Of a DNA stretch of 64,000 nucleotides, positions 12,901-27,900 are shown piece by piece. The position numbers were made by a program, and so were the translations under genes. The first letter of the stretch is position 1. Every line of letters starts with the position of its first letter. The notes beneath the pieces are model-generated. The model saw only the letters and a list, made by a program, of their open reading frames with translations. It ran no database searches and was not told where the DNA came from. This DNA comes from Sophora flavescens (lineage: Eukaryota > Streptophyta > Magnoliopsida > Fabales > Fabaceae), in NCBI GenBank assembly GCA_030762895.1, contig CM061068.1:78889228-78953227 (forward strand), given 5' to 3'.

Positions 12901-15900
12901 CCTCCACTGAAAGCATTAGGACATTGGCTGTTGTTCGAGAAATTCTTCCTTCATCAAGCATCTCCCAGTAAGCAGCTTGGACACCTAATATGAGCAATTA
13001 AGTTCTCAAATTAATATTGTTGAACTGTTGAAGAATTCAAGTTCATAGTACAGGCAAATGCAAGAACTTGTCTAATCAAAGGACTTGGCCAACAAGAAAC
13101 TACCGCTAGATTTAATTTAGAATGTACTTGTGTTTGCATGCCAGCCTATACAAACTGGTGTGAGTCAACAAAAGCAACTTTTATAAAGCAAGTACAGATA
13201 CACGTCAACATGAAAAAAATAGTGGCATATTATTATCTTAGGCCTTTAGATAAACACAATCATCATGGATAACTGGTTTGCTTTAGCCATCATAACAACT
13301 CTCCATCCATCAAAAATGGATATTGCTGATATTAAGATTTTAAATTTAATGTATATGCAGAGACTGGTCAAGCCATAAATTTAAATTAACCCAAAGCTCT
13401 TTGCTAATAAGAAAAATGCCCAAGAATGTAGACCAAGCTCTAACGCTTCATTAGAACCGTACATGCCACAAAACTGAAAGTGAAAAAGAACACAGATGCA
13501 TAGCTGAAACGTTAATAGAAAAAGCATTACCGATCACTTTGAATTGGACAAGTTTCAAATAGAATTCTTGAATACAATGGGGACACAACTAATTGTATGG
13601 AAAGCTACAATTAAACTGAAAAACATCCAAGAATGAAATCAAGCATAACCCCCCAGACTATATTTGTCCTTGCAGATGCACTATGGTATCTTAACATCAT
13701 GTGCCCTTCCTTTATTTTTACCATTAATTTAAGGACTGCAAAGATTTAGAATGTTTGAACCAGTTAATCAAACAGAAAGACGGTACAGACTGGAAAAGGT
13801 TCCTCCTGTTGTTAAAGTTGAAATAATTGACACACACAATCAGAAACTATAAAGTTAAACAACAATTAGGATTGAAACAAAAGCAAAAAAAATCCCATAC
13901 CATTTAGTAGGCGTATTCGTATGTCTTTCAAATTCATAGGATCCAGGTTATCATTACTTTCAGATGCACCATGAGGGTGAACACGTTCACCTTCAATGTT
14001 ATTTAAGCAGGAGATATATCTCTTCACTGTAGTCCAGTCAGCAGGTCCTAGTTCCTCATCATCTCCAAGTTCACCAAAAGCCTCTAATGCTTTATTCAAC
14101 ATTTCATACTTTGTAAAATCAAGGATACGTCTCTGTAATTACATAACCAAAACATGAGGGCCAAGAGGCAAAGAGAAGAGAAAGAGGTAATATCTAGAGA
14201 TTTTCAAATGGAAACAATTTACAACAAGCATTTATACAACAAAGAAGCTTTGTTAAACATTAAGGTGCGACTTAAAATATAAGATATCAACAGATTCAAC
14301 ACATTTCATCTCTCATAATAAGAAGAGTTGAATTTAGAAGATCGAGAGAACCCTGACCTTAGCTGCTGATAACTTATCCATATCTAGGAAGTGTAAAATG
14401 AACTGTGTGGTTGAGCCATTCACGATAAGTGTTAAAAACACAATACCACCAGTGAAGAAAACAAACTGCACAACCAAAAAACATTTGGGTAAGAATATAA
14501 AAACAATTATAGTAAGGGCCTTTACCAGTACCCTTTCTTTAATTTTTAGTTTGATTTTAAAGAAGAGACTAGAGGTTGTGAAATGCTTGAGTGCTTAACC
14601 AACTCAGCTGATCTATATTTATATACACCTAAGGAGTAAATACAATGTGAAATTTACAAGAATATTAATAAAGATCTAGTTCCTAAGTACATGCATGTGA
14701 ATTCCTAGATACATGAATATGTGACTAACTAGGTACATTAATAACTATGATTTATTGGAACAACTACCCATACAATGTGTGTAATTCCAACACTCCCCCT
14801 CAAGCTGGAGCATATAAATCAAATGCTCCAAGCTTGGAACAAATATTTTGAATTCTTGGTCCCCTTAGGGATTTTGTAAAGATGTCTGCTAGTTGATCAT
14901 TAGAACTAAGAGATTCAGTGATAACTTCCTTAGACAGGACTTTCTCCCGGACAAAATGACAATCAATCTCGATATGTTTAGTTCTCTCATGGAATACTGG
15001 ATTGGAAGCTATATGTAGGGCTGCTTGATTGTCACAACATAGCTTCATTTGTTGAGTATCTCCAAATTTCAATTCTTGACGAAGTTGTTTAATCCAAATG
15101 AGCTCGCACGTGGCTACAGCCATAGCTCTATATTCAGCGTCTGCATTAGACCTTGCAACAACATTTTGCTTCTTACTCTTCCACGAGACAAGATTTCCTC
15201 CAATAGACACAATATCCTGAAGTGGAACGCCTATCATTGGGTGATCCTGCCCAATCTGCATCGCAAAATCCAACTATTTGAGTGCTTCCTTTGTCTTCAT
15301 AGAGTAGTCCTTGTCTTGGGGTCCTTTTAATGTATCTCAGAATTCGAACTACTGCAACCTAATGATCATTATGAGGAGATTGCATGAATTGACTCACCAC
15401 TCCAACTGCAAAGAAAATATCTGGCCTTGTAATAGCGAGGTAGATAAGCTTCCCAACCAATCTCCGATATCTTTCAGGACTAGAATAAGGCTCCCCCTGA
15501 TTGCATAGCAATTTTTGATTTGGATCCATGGGGCTATCAACTGGTTTACAATCTGACATACCAATTTCTTTAAGTATGTCTAATGCATACTTCCTTTGTG
15601 AGATGATAATCCCATCTTTTGATTGAGCAACTTCAATTCCAAGAAAATATTTAAGCTTTCCCAAATCCTTAGTCTGAAAATGACTAAATAGATGTTCCTT
15701 CGGTTGGGCAATTTTTTCTTGGTCATTTCCTGTGATGACTATATCATCTACATGACCACCAAGTAAACACATCTACTCGGAGAGGTATGACAATAAAAAA
15801 CTGAATGGTCTGCTTCACTTCGTTTCATCCCAAAAGCCTGAACAACTGAACTGAATTTTCCAAACCAAGCTCGTGGGGATTGGTTGAGTCCATAAAGAGA

Positions 15901-18900
15901 CCGTCGCATTTTGCAAACCAAGCTAGACTCCCCCTAAGCAACAAATCCTGGTGGTTGCTCCATATAAATCTCTTCTTCTAATTCTCCATGTAGAAATGCA
16001 TGTTTAATATCCAACTGATACAGTGGCCAATGACGGATGGTTGCTATGGCAATATAGAGTCGAACAGAAGTAATTTTAGCCACAAGGGAGAAAGTATCTC
16101 TCCATAATCTAGGCCATAAATCTGGGTATAACCTTTTGCAATTAATCGAGCTTTGAGGCGATCAATCTGTCCATTGGCCCCAACTTTTATAGCATATACC
16201 CATCGACAGCCAACAAGTTTCTTGCCTGGGGGAAGAGGAACCAGCTCCCAAGTACCATTATGCTCCAAAGCCTGCATTTCATCAATCATGGCTTGTCGCC
16301 ATCCTGGATGATCAAGTGCTTCACAAAGATTTTTAGGAAGAAAAACAGAAGACAAAGAGGAAACAAAATAATGGTACGAAGTAGAGAGACGATGATAACT
16401 TAAGAAGTTATAAATAGGATAAGGATTACGTGTAGACTGAGTACCTTTCCTAAGAGCAATGGGCAAGTCAAGATTCTCTTCGGGTAGGTCCGCGGTCGGG
16501 TTGTCTGCTGGAGTAGGACATGATTCAGCTGGTCTTTCATTACCTTCAAGTTCTGTGTTAGGAATTCGAGGACGACGTCGATTTACGATGGGTGATCTTT
16601 GAGTCTGCTCAGGTGGAGGATTGTCATGAGTATCTATGGTAGAATCTACAGTTGACTTTGATTCCTGCAAAGAAGGTGATGGACCAAGATAAGGAATAGG
16701 AAAAAATTCTTGAAGAGTATTGGACTCAACCATGGAGGGAGTAAAGTATGGCTTTTCTTCGAAAAATGTTACATCTGCAGAGATATAATAACGATTGTGA
16801 ACAGGAGAGTAACATCGATAACCTTTCTGTAATCTGGAATATCCAAGGAAGACACATTTGATGGCTCGAGCAGCAAGCTTATCAAGACCTGGAGACAAGT
16901 TATGAACAAAACAGGTGCATCCAAAAATGCGTGGATCAACATGGATCAACGGTTCTTTAGGAAACAAAATGGAATGTGGTATTTTATTCTCAATAGAGGA
17001 AGAAGGCATCCGATTTATCAAAAAACAGGTTGTCAAAACAACATCACCCCAGCGTCGGACAGGTACATTGGCATGAAGTAATAATGTCTGAGCAGTCTCA
17101 ACAAGATGCCTATTCTTCCTTTCGGCAATGTCATTCTGTCGAGGAGTATGAGGACAAGAGGACAGATGGAGAATGCCCTGCGCTGACAAAAAGGAAGAAA
17201 TAGCAGAAGAAAAGTATTCTTTTGCATTATCACTTCTAAGGATCTTAATTGTTTTATTAAACTGAGTTTTAATTTCATTAACAAAAGAAGTGAGAATTGA
17301 CAAAATTTCAGACCGTTCTTTCATTAAGAAAACCCAAGTACATCGAGAAAATTCATCAATAAAAGTAACAAAATATCTATAACCCATAGAAGAAACACGA
17401 CTAGGACCCCATATATCAGAGTGAATAACTGAAAAAAGGGAATCAACGCGACTTTCAACATGCCTAACAAAAGAAGAACGGACATGCTTTCCTAGTTGAC
17501 ATGACTCACAGAATAGGTTCTTTATTTTTTCAAGACTCGGAACCATTATTTTTAATTTAGATAAACGTGGGTGTCCCAAATGTTCATGAAGGAGCTTTGG
17601 TGATGTAGCAGCACTGCAAACCCAAGAAAGGTTAGGCTTGAGGTAGTAAAGACCATGAGATTCATGTCCTATGCCAATCGTTCGACCCGTACCACGTTCT
17701 TGTATGACAAAGGAGTTAGCATCAAATGTTACTGAACAATTATGAGAATAAGTAAGCTAACTAAGAGATATTAAATTGAAAGGACAATCAGGTATGATAA
17801 AAACAGAGTTTAAAGACAAAGAAGAAGTGGGTGATACTTTGCCGATTCCTGTTGCTGCAACTCTAGAACCATTTGCTAAAGTAATGAGATGAGTAATTTT
17901 AGGAGGAGAGATGGATGAAAATAAAGAACTATTAACAGCAATGTGATCAGAAGCACCTAAATCAATTATCCATGGACTTTGATTGTTACCAGATTGGGAA
18001 ATGCAAGCAGTAGAGTTATGACCACTTAGAGCAAATGATGTTTGAGATTCCTTGGCAGCTTTTAGCTGGAGGTACTCTTGATATTCAGCTTCCGAAAACT
18101 TTATCCCAGATATTTCAGACTTTGAATTATTCATAGATTTTCCGGGGAATCCGTGAATAGAGTAGCAAATGTCATGTGTGTGGCCCATTCTCTTGCAGTA
18201 AGAACATTGAGGGCGACCTCCTCTTCCACCTCGTCCTCCTCGGTTTCCACGACCACCTCGTCCCCCTCGATTAGAAACCATGGCAGAAGTTTCAAAACTG
18301 TCAACTGAATTTCCTCCTGTTTTTGGTGAGGGGACTCGAAGGAGCGGGTAATTAGATTCTCTAGAGAAGGAACTTCTTGGCCAGTTAAGACTTGGTCATG
18401 AATATGATCAAAATCTGGATGCATCTCACGTAGTACCAACACCATATATAGATTATCAAGTTTCGTCTTCATGTCTTCAAGTTTATCGGCTTCCAATGAT
18501 AATTTTAACTCCACTGCATATTTGGCTTTCGAAACATAGGCAACCATGTCATGATCAGTTTGTTTAAGAGTGGCCAATTTTTTAGCAGCATCATACAATT
18601 GTTGAATGTCATTAGCAAAAACACTTTGTGCCTTTTTCCAAAAAGAATGACAAGTTTTGAAGGCTCTGAAATTTGTCAATATAGTTGGCTCAACAGATTG
18701 CCACAAGAGAGCACAAAGCTGATAATCAAGTTTCTTCCACTGCTCGCGTTTGTCTTCTGAAATCTTTTCAAAGGATTGCTCTAGATGTTCATGATAACCT
18801 TGGCCAAGAAACCAAAGTTCAACAGAGGCTGACCATGCTAAATAATTTTTGCCATTCAATTTTTCCGAAGTGATTGTTGGCGTTCCAGAGATAGAGAAGG

Positions 18901-21900
18901 AAGGACCATCAGTTTTCTGAGAGCTTGAAGCCATTACAGCACCTGAGAAAATGAAGGGACTAGCAAACAGGAACCAAACGAAATATTCAGAGAACAAGAA
19001 CAGAGCACCAAAGTGGAGGATACCCACTTGTCAAAGAGTTGGATAATCAAAGAACTGATCACCTGGGCAGAAAGAGGAGAGGCCAACGACCAGATCTGGG
19101 CGAGCGCGTAGTGTTTGTGATTGCCGGAAGGTGGCGCGTGGATTACACGCGCCGGCAGGGACAAGTGCGCGTGGAGGCACGTGGCTGGGGTTCCGGAGAC
19201 GCGACTTCGGTGGCTGGCCGGACGGAGGTTGCTGAGTGGTTATCCGGCGGCGATGGATAGTGTTCAGATCGGTGGAAGGGACTTTGGGATGTTGAAGTTG
19301 CTGTTTGGGTTTAGGGACAATGACCAATACGTTCAGGGACTTGTTCTGCTGACCAGATGCAGAAACTTTTAAAGAACAAACAAAAGTGGCTCTAGATACC
19401 ATATTGAAGAGACTAGAGGTTGTGAAATGCTTGAGTGCTTAACCCACTCAGCTGATCTATATTTATATACACTAAGGGAGTAAATACAATGTGAAATTTA
19501 CAAGAATATTAATGAAGATCTAGTTCCTAAGTACATGCATGCGAATTCCTAGATACATGAATATGTGAGTAACTAGGTACATTAATAACTATGATTTATT
19601 GGAACAACTACCCATACAATGTGTGTAATTCCAACAGATTTCAATTTTTTCTTTTTGGTTCAAGAGGAGGCTCATAGTAGGCCTCACAAATTTTAACTTT
19701 CTATTCTGCATTTCTTTTTCCTAGAACCCTCATTCATTGTGCTACCTAGTTTATGAGGAAAAATGAGAACAAATCACATGATTACAAGTATATGTATGAA
19801 CCGACTTATCAAGTTTTAGGTTATTAGCAGTAAAGTATCTCATAAATTCAAGTAATAATATTATGTCAAGTTAGCAGGGTACTTGAAGAAACAAGGTGCC
19901 AAAGAAAACCCCTTATAATTAAAAGGAATTCTGAGTTGTAATGACTGACGACCATGAAAAGCCATAGAAAAATGTCATGCATATAAAGTTTATAAGTATC
20001 TTAAAAATATAAATTGCAAAACATACCAGTGTTCCCGTATCTGAAGTCAATTCAGTTGATCTGCCACTTGAACGCTAAACCAACCAAAAAATTCACAATT
20101 AGAGGATCGAACTAAGAAAATGTGAACATGAATATCAATGATAACCTAATGCAGGAACAATGAGTTGATATTTATAAATGGAAAAAATGATTTACACAAA
20201 AACGCTCTAGAAGAGTCGAGAGACCAAATTGTTTATCCAAATCAAAAGACAAATGAGCAGGGTCAATAAGACCCGAAAGAGACCCCAATTTAGAAAATTC
20301 TCAATTATTCAAATTATGGAAAACAGGAAGTGGAAATTCCAAGAAATTTTAACAGTGGCAGGAGAATTTAAGAGAGATAGTTACTTAAAGGAGGAGAAAT
20401 ACAGAAGAACAAGGGAAAAGTAGAATAAAAAGAGAAATAAGTTGAGAGGTTTGTTGTAGACCAAAAAATGGAGGGGGCGATTAGGTCTTGGTAATTTGGT
20501 ATCCAAGAACTCTGCTTTGGCGTTTCTCTCTATAGTCTATTTCTTTATTGCATAAGTTATCCAAAGTAAATATGGTTTGCATCTGAAAGGGTGGGACACC
20601 AACTCCGTGTTGGTATTGTTCCTCTCTATGAGGCTTTTCCAAGACTTTTTTACTCTTCTTTACATAAAGCCCCTACTTGCCAGTTTTATTCTTAGGATAA
20701 CAACTCTAGGAACCTTCATTTTTTCAGAAACTTGCATGGTAAAGAGGTTGGTGTTTCTTTTGATTTTGCTTGGTCCTACTCATCTCTCATAGAGCTTTAT
20801 TCAAGTATTTGGACTCTTGACTCTTTGAGAGTTTTCTCTTCTAAATCTTATTTTCAGTTATTGACTCAATCACCTAATAGAGGTAGATTTCTTTTGGACA
20901 AGCCCCTATGGGAGTCCAAAGCTTCCACAAAGGTCCAAGGTTTTGTCATGTTAACAAGGTTAAAGATCAAAGTCAAAGATTTATTCTTAACAAGGTTAAC
21001 ACTAACGACATGCTCCAAAAGCATGTACTTCTCTGTCTCATGATGTTTGTATAGTGTGTTCCTCTGGTTTGGAATCCAGGGTCCATCTATTTTTGCATTG
21101 TTATGCTGTGAGCTTTCTCTGGAATAAGCTATTTGGGATTTTGGGGAGTCTTGGATCTACCCAGAACCCAGTGGATCAACATCAACTTCTCCTAGCTAAG
21201 TTTGGAGGTTTTGGTTCTCATAACCTAAAATTACTTAGAGCATCACCAATGGGAGTTGCTGGAGAAATAAGAACCAATTCTTACAAGGTAGCATTGTTGG
21301 AGCACCAGTGACATAGCATCCAGCTATAAGCACTGTTGCTTATATCTCTTATAGAAGCATTCAAACTTTTTAGAGTTGCACAATTGGAGTGGAAAGTTGC
21401 TTAAAGTAGGATAAAGTAAAAAGTGATGATGTGGCATGGTGGAACCCATAAAAAGAGGAGTTAAGCAACTCCAATAAATTGCACCATTGGGGTGGCCTAA
21501 TAAAAACACAAATAACCATGAAATCTCAATAAGAATATACCCATTTTTCCTAGCCCACACCCCATTATTATTTCATTTCTATGCTCCAATCAGCTTTTTC
21601 TTATAATTCTCTTTATGTGCTTTTAGCTTTGGTTAGTTTCATTGCTTTGTTTAAGGAGTTTACCTTATTCTCCCTTTTCTTTTGTATGTTCCCTTTTAAT
21701 AAATTTTTTCCTTTTTATCAGAAAAAAATCCAAAAGATACATACCTTTTTTACTTGTAAATAATGGCAAGACATGTCTATGAAGAATTATAGCTCAAATA
21801 AGCAGAAGTGTTTGGCTATAAATCTGCATCATAAGTCCTCTGAATACTTGCCTTAACTGATAATGAAAGAGACAAGGCGACTGCCCCACGCAATCCTGAC

Positions 21901-24900
21901 CAGATAAGAATAATAGCTTCCTTCCAGTCCAAACCATATCCAAAATATCTTAGAAAGGGAAATAATGCCCCTACTACAATGCATCTAGATACTTGAACAT
22001 AAGCATAAAGAAGCAAGAGGTTGACCCACGATTTTCCTACAAAAGAATCAGTAGTTTGTAATCACTCCTTTAGACTCAACAAACATAAGTATTTTAACAA
22101 GAAAAAGGAAGCAACACTCTCAAGAGCTTCAAGAAAACATAAGTGGGAAGATATGTGATTTAAAGATATATTTCTTTAAATTTGTATTGACTTCAGAGTT
22201 TCAGATTAACACCCCCCAACCAAAAAAAAAAAGATGAATCAAGGAAAGGATACACTCGCAATTAGAAAGCACCATCGAATTATGGAATACAACTTCCCCC
22301 AGCAAACTTAGGACGCATCAGCACAACCATACATATGGCTTTCCTCACTTGAATGAAAAGTAAGAATATAATCCATCGCATGTTGAAAAGAGAAAAAGAT
22401 TTTAAGAAGAAAATACTACCGTCAGAAAAAACGTTGTCACCACCATCATGTATGCTTACAGCTATAACAACTCCACTGAAAAAAAAAAACAAGAAGATAA
22501 AAAGACATTAATGGAAGAAGCAGCTCAAATCTGTGTTCAACCAGAAAGACAATTGCTTGATTCATCATTCCAACATGGCATGAACGCCTGTTTCATAAGT
22601 CATATGAAATGGTTGTTATTATTTCAAAATCCAACTAAGCTCTTACCTCAAAATGAAAATTAATGTATTAGCAATATAAGCAACCATTTCCCTGGAGAAA
22701 AATAAAGAAATGATTAATCAAATTACATTTGACAACAAAATATAAATGGGAAAACAAATGATGAAATCCAATAATGACACATCTCAGACACGATCTTGCT
22801 GCAGCCACAAGGCATTCAGTGATTCACTGTTTTTGCTTCCAGTCAGAAATTTTCTTCTTCTTAATAGAACAACAACAACCAAGCATTTTCCCCTTAGGCG
22901 GGGTCGGCTACATGGATCAAATGATGCCATAATATTCTATCGTAAATCATGTCTATAGATAAATCATTGACCTCTAAATCCTTCTTAGCAATTTCGCCTA
23001 TATTTTTTCTCTATCACTAGGCACCTCTAGCGATTGAGCTACCCTCCATCTGATCTACTCTCCATATCGGGGATTCTATCGATCTTCTTCACATATGCCC
23101 AGACCACCTAAGGCGAGATTCTACCATCTTTTCTACAATGTGCTACCCCGACTCTCTCTAATGCAATCATTCTTAATCATATCTTATCTAGTATGTTCAC
23201 TCATCCAACACAATTATCTCATCTCTGCTACATTGAGTTTATTCCCTTGTTGGCCTTTTATCGCCCAACATTCAATCTCATACAACATCGCAGGTCTTAT
23301 AACTATGCAATAACATTTTCCTTTTAGCTTGAGTGGTACCTTTATCACATATAACACTCGAGGAACTATTTTATCCATCCCACTTGAATTATATGGCTTA
23401 CTTCTCCCTCTATTTCTTTGTCGTTTTGCATGATGGACCCAAGATATTTAAATTGTGTAACTTGTGGTATGGTATGGTCTCCAACTTTCACCTCTAAGCT
23501 AGGAATGATGCATCTCTTGCTAAAGATGCATTCCATATACTCTGTCTTACTTCAACTTAAACGGAAGTTATGTGTCTCCAAAGCTTGTCTCCACATCTCT
23601 AACTTCTCATTTGTTTCCTCTCTCAACTCTCCAACTAGGATTAAATCATATGCAAAAAGAATGCATCGTGGCACCAACTCTTGAATATGCTTAGTAAGCA
23701 CATCCAAGACCAAGGTTAAGAGATAAGGGTTCAAAGTTGACCTTTGGTGCAATCTTATGGTTTTAGGAAAATCTTCTGTAACCCTATCTTGTATTTTTAC
23801 ACTAGTCGTGACCCCCTTCATACATATCATTGATAGCTCGAATATAGGCATTACGGACTCTTTCATCTCTAGGGCCTTCTACGATACCTCTCCTGGTACC
23901 CTCTCATACGCCTTCTCCAAATCAATGAAAACCATGTGTAAGTCTTGTTGATCCATCAGATATCACTCCATCAATCGCCATAGCTCCCTAAAGTGAGTCC
24001 TGGCATTAGTATGCTCCCCTTCAAGCGGAAGCAATTCCAACTTAATAACCAAGACCCAAGTATTGTCAATATACTCCATAACATGGGTTAGGGTCGAACC
24101 CGAGCACCAACAACCATCTCCAAATACTCAGCCCAAATGACCCATGAACCATCGACTCAAATACCACTTGCTAGACCGCAAGGGGCAGCCCAAAAGTCAA
24201 GGAGATCTCCATCAGTGGGCTATGTGAGAAAACCACAATAGTGGGCTTGACACCATATCTTGACCCAAAACCTTAAGGCTTGGTTTATAGCCATAGGTCT
24301 TATTCAAAGAGAGAAAAGAATAGATCTATTTTCTAAATTGCTTGTGTTTAATCCACATAGCAAATTGTGTTTATTTATATACACTTGTAATATTGATAAC
24401 AACTTGTAGTCACATGAACAATAAAATGAATAAATAAGATAGTTGCTCCCTAAGTGCATGAATTGGTGAATGCATGAATCTAATAAATTACAATTACTAC
24501 TTCCAAAGCTATTGTGGACGGTGGAAGTGTTTCCTAAGCTATTTGTGGTTTCCAACACTCCCCCTCAAGCTAAAGCTTCTCAAGCTTTAGATTGTTACAA
24601 TTATAAGCACCCAAAAAAGTAAAATAAAATAATTTAAAAATAATCAGACAGTTGGCAAGGGCATAATGAAAGGCGATCTAGGGTGCAATTAAGGCACAAA
24701 GCAAGAGATATGGTCTGCAATGAAGGCGGCTGCTACAGTTGCAAAGATAAAACAACAATGAAGGCTGATCAGCATGAAGAAGGCGCAAAGCAAGATGCAT
24801 CGGTTGGGATGAAGGCGGCTACTGCAGCAACAAAGACAGATAAGCAATAAAGGTTGATTTGTTGTTGATGCAATGAAGGCAGGACAGTGAGAAGGATGCC

Positions 24901-27900
24901 ACAGTAAAGATTGGTTGCCGCGATGGCTGCAAGAAGGCAGGTTGGGCGGCACCAGGAAAAAAAAGTCACAACAAAGGCTGACTGCTATAACAAAGAAAAG
25001 AGGCACCTGCAATGAAGGAAGACTACTGCTTCAGTGTCAGAAAGAAAGAGGCAAACATAGCACAACACAGTCCAAGAGAGCCAAACAGCCACACAAAGGC
25101 GATAAGGGCTAGGCATGACCGGAGAGATAGCAATGAGGCAACTGAATTGCGGAGGTGCCCGAAATAAAAAAGTGACAGCTGCAATGAAGGTGGGCTATTG
25201 GTGGGCTTGCAGAACTGTGAAACAGTTGATTTAGTTTCGGACATGCTTGTAGCAGTGAGGGAGGAAGGACAGGTTGGGTTTTGTTAAGAGGGTATTGGTG
25301 GTTTAGGTGTTTGATAGGTGAAACAGGTCAAGGGAGTGCCAATGAATAGATTGGAAGTGGTTGGGTGTTTGGTTTTGGGTTTGGTTTCTGAGATTGATTT
25401 GGTTTTGGGTGAGAGGAGATAAACAAGATACTGGAACGTGATGGGTATTTTAACTGCTAAGGGGGGGAACACGCACAATGAGCGTGCTGAACGTGCATTG
25501 AAGGCACAAATAGAATAGGTCCTTCAATGAAGGCAAGGCACCTAAGGGAACTCAACAATGAAGGCCGAGGCAACGGAGAAAAGGGAAAAAGACAGACTCC
25601 GTCGGGAGCTCTGAATAAATAAGATAGTTATTCCCTAAGTGCACAAATTGGTGAATGCATGAATTGAATAAATTACAATTACTACCTTCTAAGTTATTGT
25701 GGATGGTGGATGTATTTCCTAAGCTATTTGTGGGTTCCAACAAGCCTTTTTCACTTGTATACTCTTTACTTAATCCATTCTTTACCAATGTGGGACTTAA
25801 ACATCCGCACTTGAATTTCCAACAAAAGATACATAGAGAGGACAAGGAATGTGCCTAAATTAAACACAACACCAACTCATTACGGAAAAAATACATCAGA
25901 ACAGTTGATCCTTCCTATCCCTATGTAATTTAGACCCCAAAAAGTGATAGCCATTAGCTGAACAAACAAAATTGCAAAAAAAAAAACAGAGAGAGAAGAA
26001 GAAAACTATTCGAACAACTGACAAAGGAAACTTTTTAACCTCTATACCAAAAAAAACTGACAAAGGAAAAAAAAACTTGATCTTACAAAACCTAGTATTC
26101 CATCTCAGTTGTTTCTCTTTTGTTTTTTCTCTGTTCCTTTTATCATCACTAAACCGAATGTTTGGTGAAATTTTATAAATTTAAATAGAATGAATATAAT
26201 TTATACACACAAGGTCAAACAAAAGGCATACCAAAAGTGATGCAAGCTTTGTTGACTTTCACCCTTAAAAGCTGTCCTTGCAAACGCAGAATAAAACCTG
26301 TAGAAAGATTTCATCAACCAGATTTCCAAATTTTAAGAGGTAAAGGCACTTTGTACTAGAGGTCAACTTACATTCCCAGTGACATCACTGTTAAAACACC
26401 AGAAACATCAGCACCCTCTTGAGCCTATAAAAGATATAGACCATAATTTATTCCACACACAAGATGGAAGCAATTCAAAGCAACTCCAAGAACAAAAACC
26501 AAATAGATTATATGATTCCAATAGATATAATAATGTCTCATCTTAGTTAAAGATGCATCCACGTACATCCCTCTTGTAAAATTATTAATTAATACAAATA
26601 GATTTTCTCATCTTACTAAAAGGTGCATCCAAGTTTGAAAGCAACTTACAGTGAAGTAAGCAATGTAGCTAACAGCAAGCGTTAGAGCAATCTCTATAAC
26701 TGTATCGTTAAAAATAAACCCAAGCCACAAAACAGATGCTATCCCAAATGCAACACCAATTCCTACACTGGACCAAGCAAATAGTCATATAAGCAAAGAT
26801 ACTTTTTGCCACTGGTGCTGTAGAGAAGTTGTTGAAACCTACGCTCCAAGTGAAACTTGTGCTAGAAATTTGATTATGGCAACCCAATTGAAAGTCTCTC
26901 CAAGGACCATCCGAAAGAATAGTGTATAAACCACAATTGCCGTCCTGGACAAGAATGCAGAATAAGCTTTGTCGAAGACAAAATAAATGACATATAAAAG
27001 AACTATCAAATGCAGAAATAATTTGTTAAGATCCAATTGCAAGGTATGAGACATGAGTCCTCAATCAGAAGTATGGGGTTCCGGTGTAGAGTTTATATGG
27101 CCTTGGGCTCTCCAACCACAATGGCTAACTTTTGTGGTGCAAATCTTCCAAGTTTTGTATCAATTGGCATTAGAGCTTTCCACCATGTCCCTCAACTGCA
27201 AACAAGCGATGTGGGTGGTGACGCCAGCATTGCAGTGTTGGCTTGGAGCTAGTCAAAGGGCTAGTGCACAGCCAATTCGTGTGGGCATTGGGGATGCAGA
27301 GGGTGGTGGAATGTTATAATCCAATTGCAAGGTATGGGACTTGAGCCCCACATCAAAAGTATGGGATTTCGATGTAGGGTTTATATGGCCCTGGACTTTC
27401 TAACCGCAATGACTAGCTTTTGTGGTGCAGTTCTCCCGGGGTTCATATCAAAATCACAATATATATGTTCAAGGCTTTAAGCCACTTTTTACGACCAAGA
27501 TTCATTTAGCAAATACAGAAATTCATTTTGTATGTGTATATTGTAAATGTAATGATGATGTATTGTAAAGTGCAAATGAAATGCAATTTCATACTGTTAG
27601 AATCTAATTAGGATTATGTTAGGTAGTTACTCTCCTACACTGCCTATACATAGGATCAACCTTTCTCTTGTAAGATTCACCCAATTCAATACAATCATAT
27701 CAGTTTATCTTTCCTTTCTTTTTCTCTCTCAATACTATGAATCTCAATATGGTATCATAGAGCTTCAAGATCCTAGCCATGGCTTCCAGTGGCAATACCG
27801 ATTCTCCTCCTCCTCCTCCTCCTCCTCCTCCCCCTCCTTCTGCAAAAGGTCCTGCTACATTCTCTCACTCAATTACAGAGAGGTTAGATGATAACAATTT

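Larger units (their letters stand above)
14558..19636 (-). mobile_element. Copia LTR retrotransposon B in SOS1 intron 13
   Basis: 5.08-kb minus-strand Ty1/copia element. LTRs of 235 bp lie at 14558-14792 and 19402-19636, with about nine differences by eye. Target-site duplication GATTT is at 14553-14557 and 19637-19641. The polypurine tract (CTCCCCCTCAAGC, plus strand) is at 14793 onward, and a TGGTATCTAGAGCC primer-binding region on the coding strand lies just left of 19402. The whole element sits between SOS1 exons 13 and 14. Confidence 0.95.

Noticed and set aside
22280..22492. Minus-strand open frame after SOS1 exon 11 suggesting a longer exon
   Set aside because: The family sequence resumes in the exon at 21852-22036 in the correct phase. 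The frame after 22420 is intron readthrough with a GT donor at exon end.
24689..25012. Overlapping open frames on both strands in element E
   Set aside because: They arise from the AATGAAGGC-type repeats within a non-autonomous LTR element. No domain similarity was seen.
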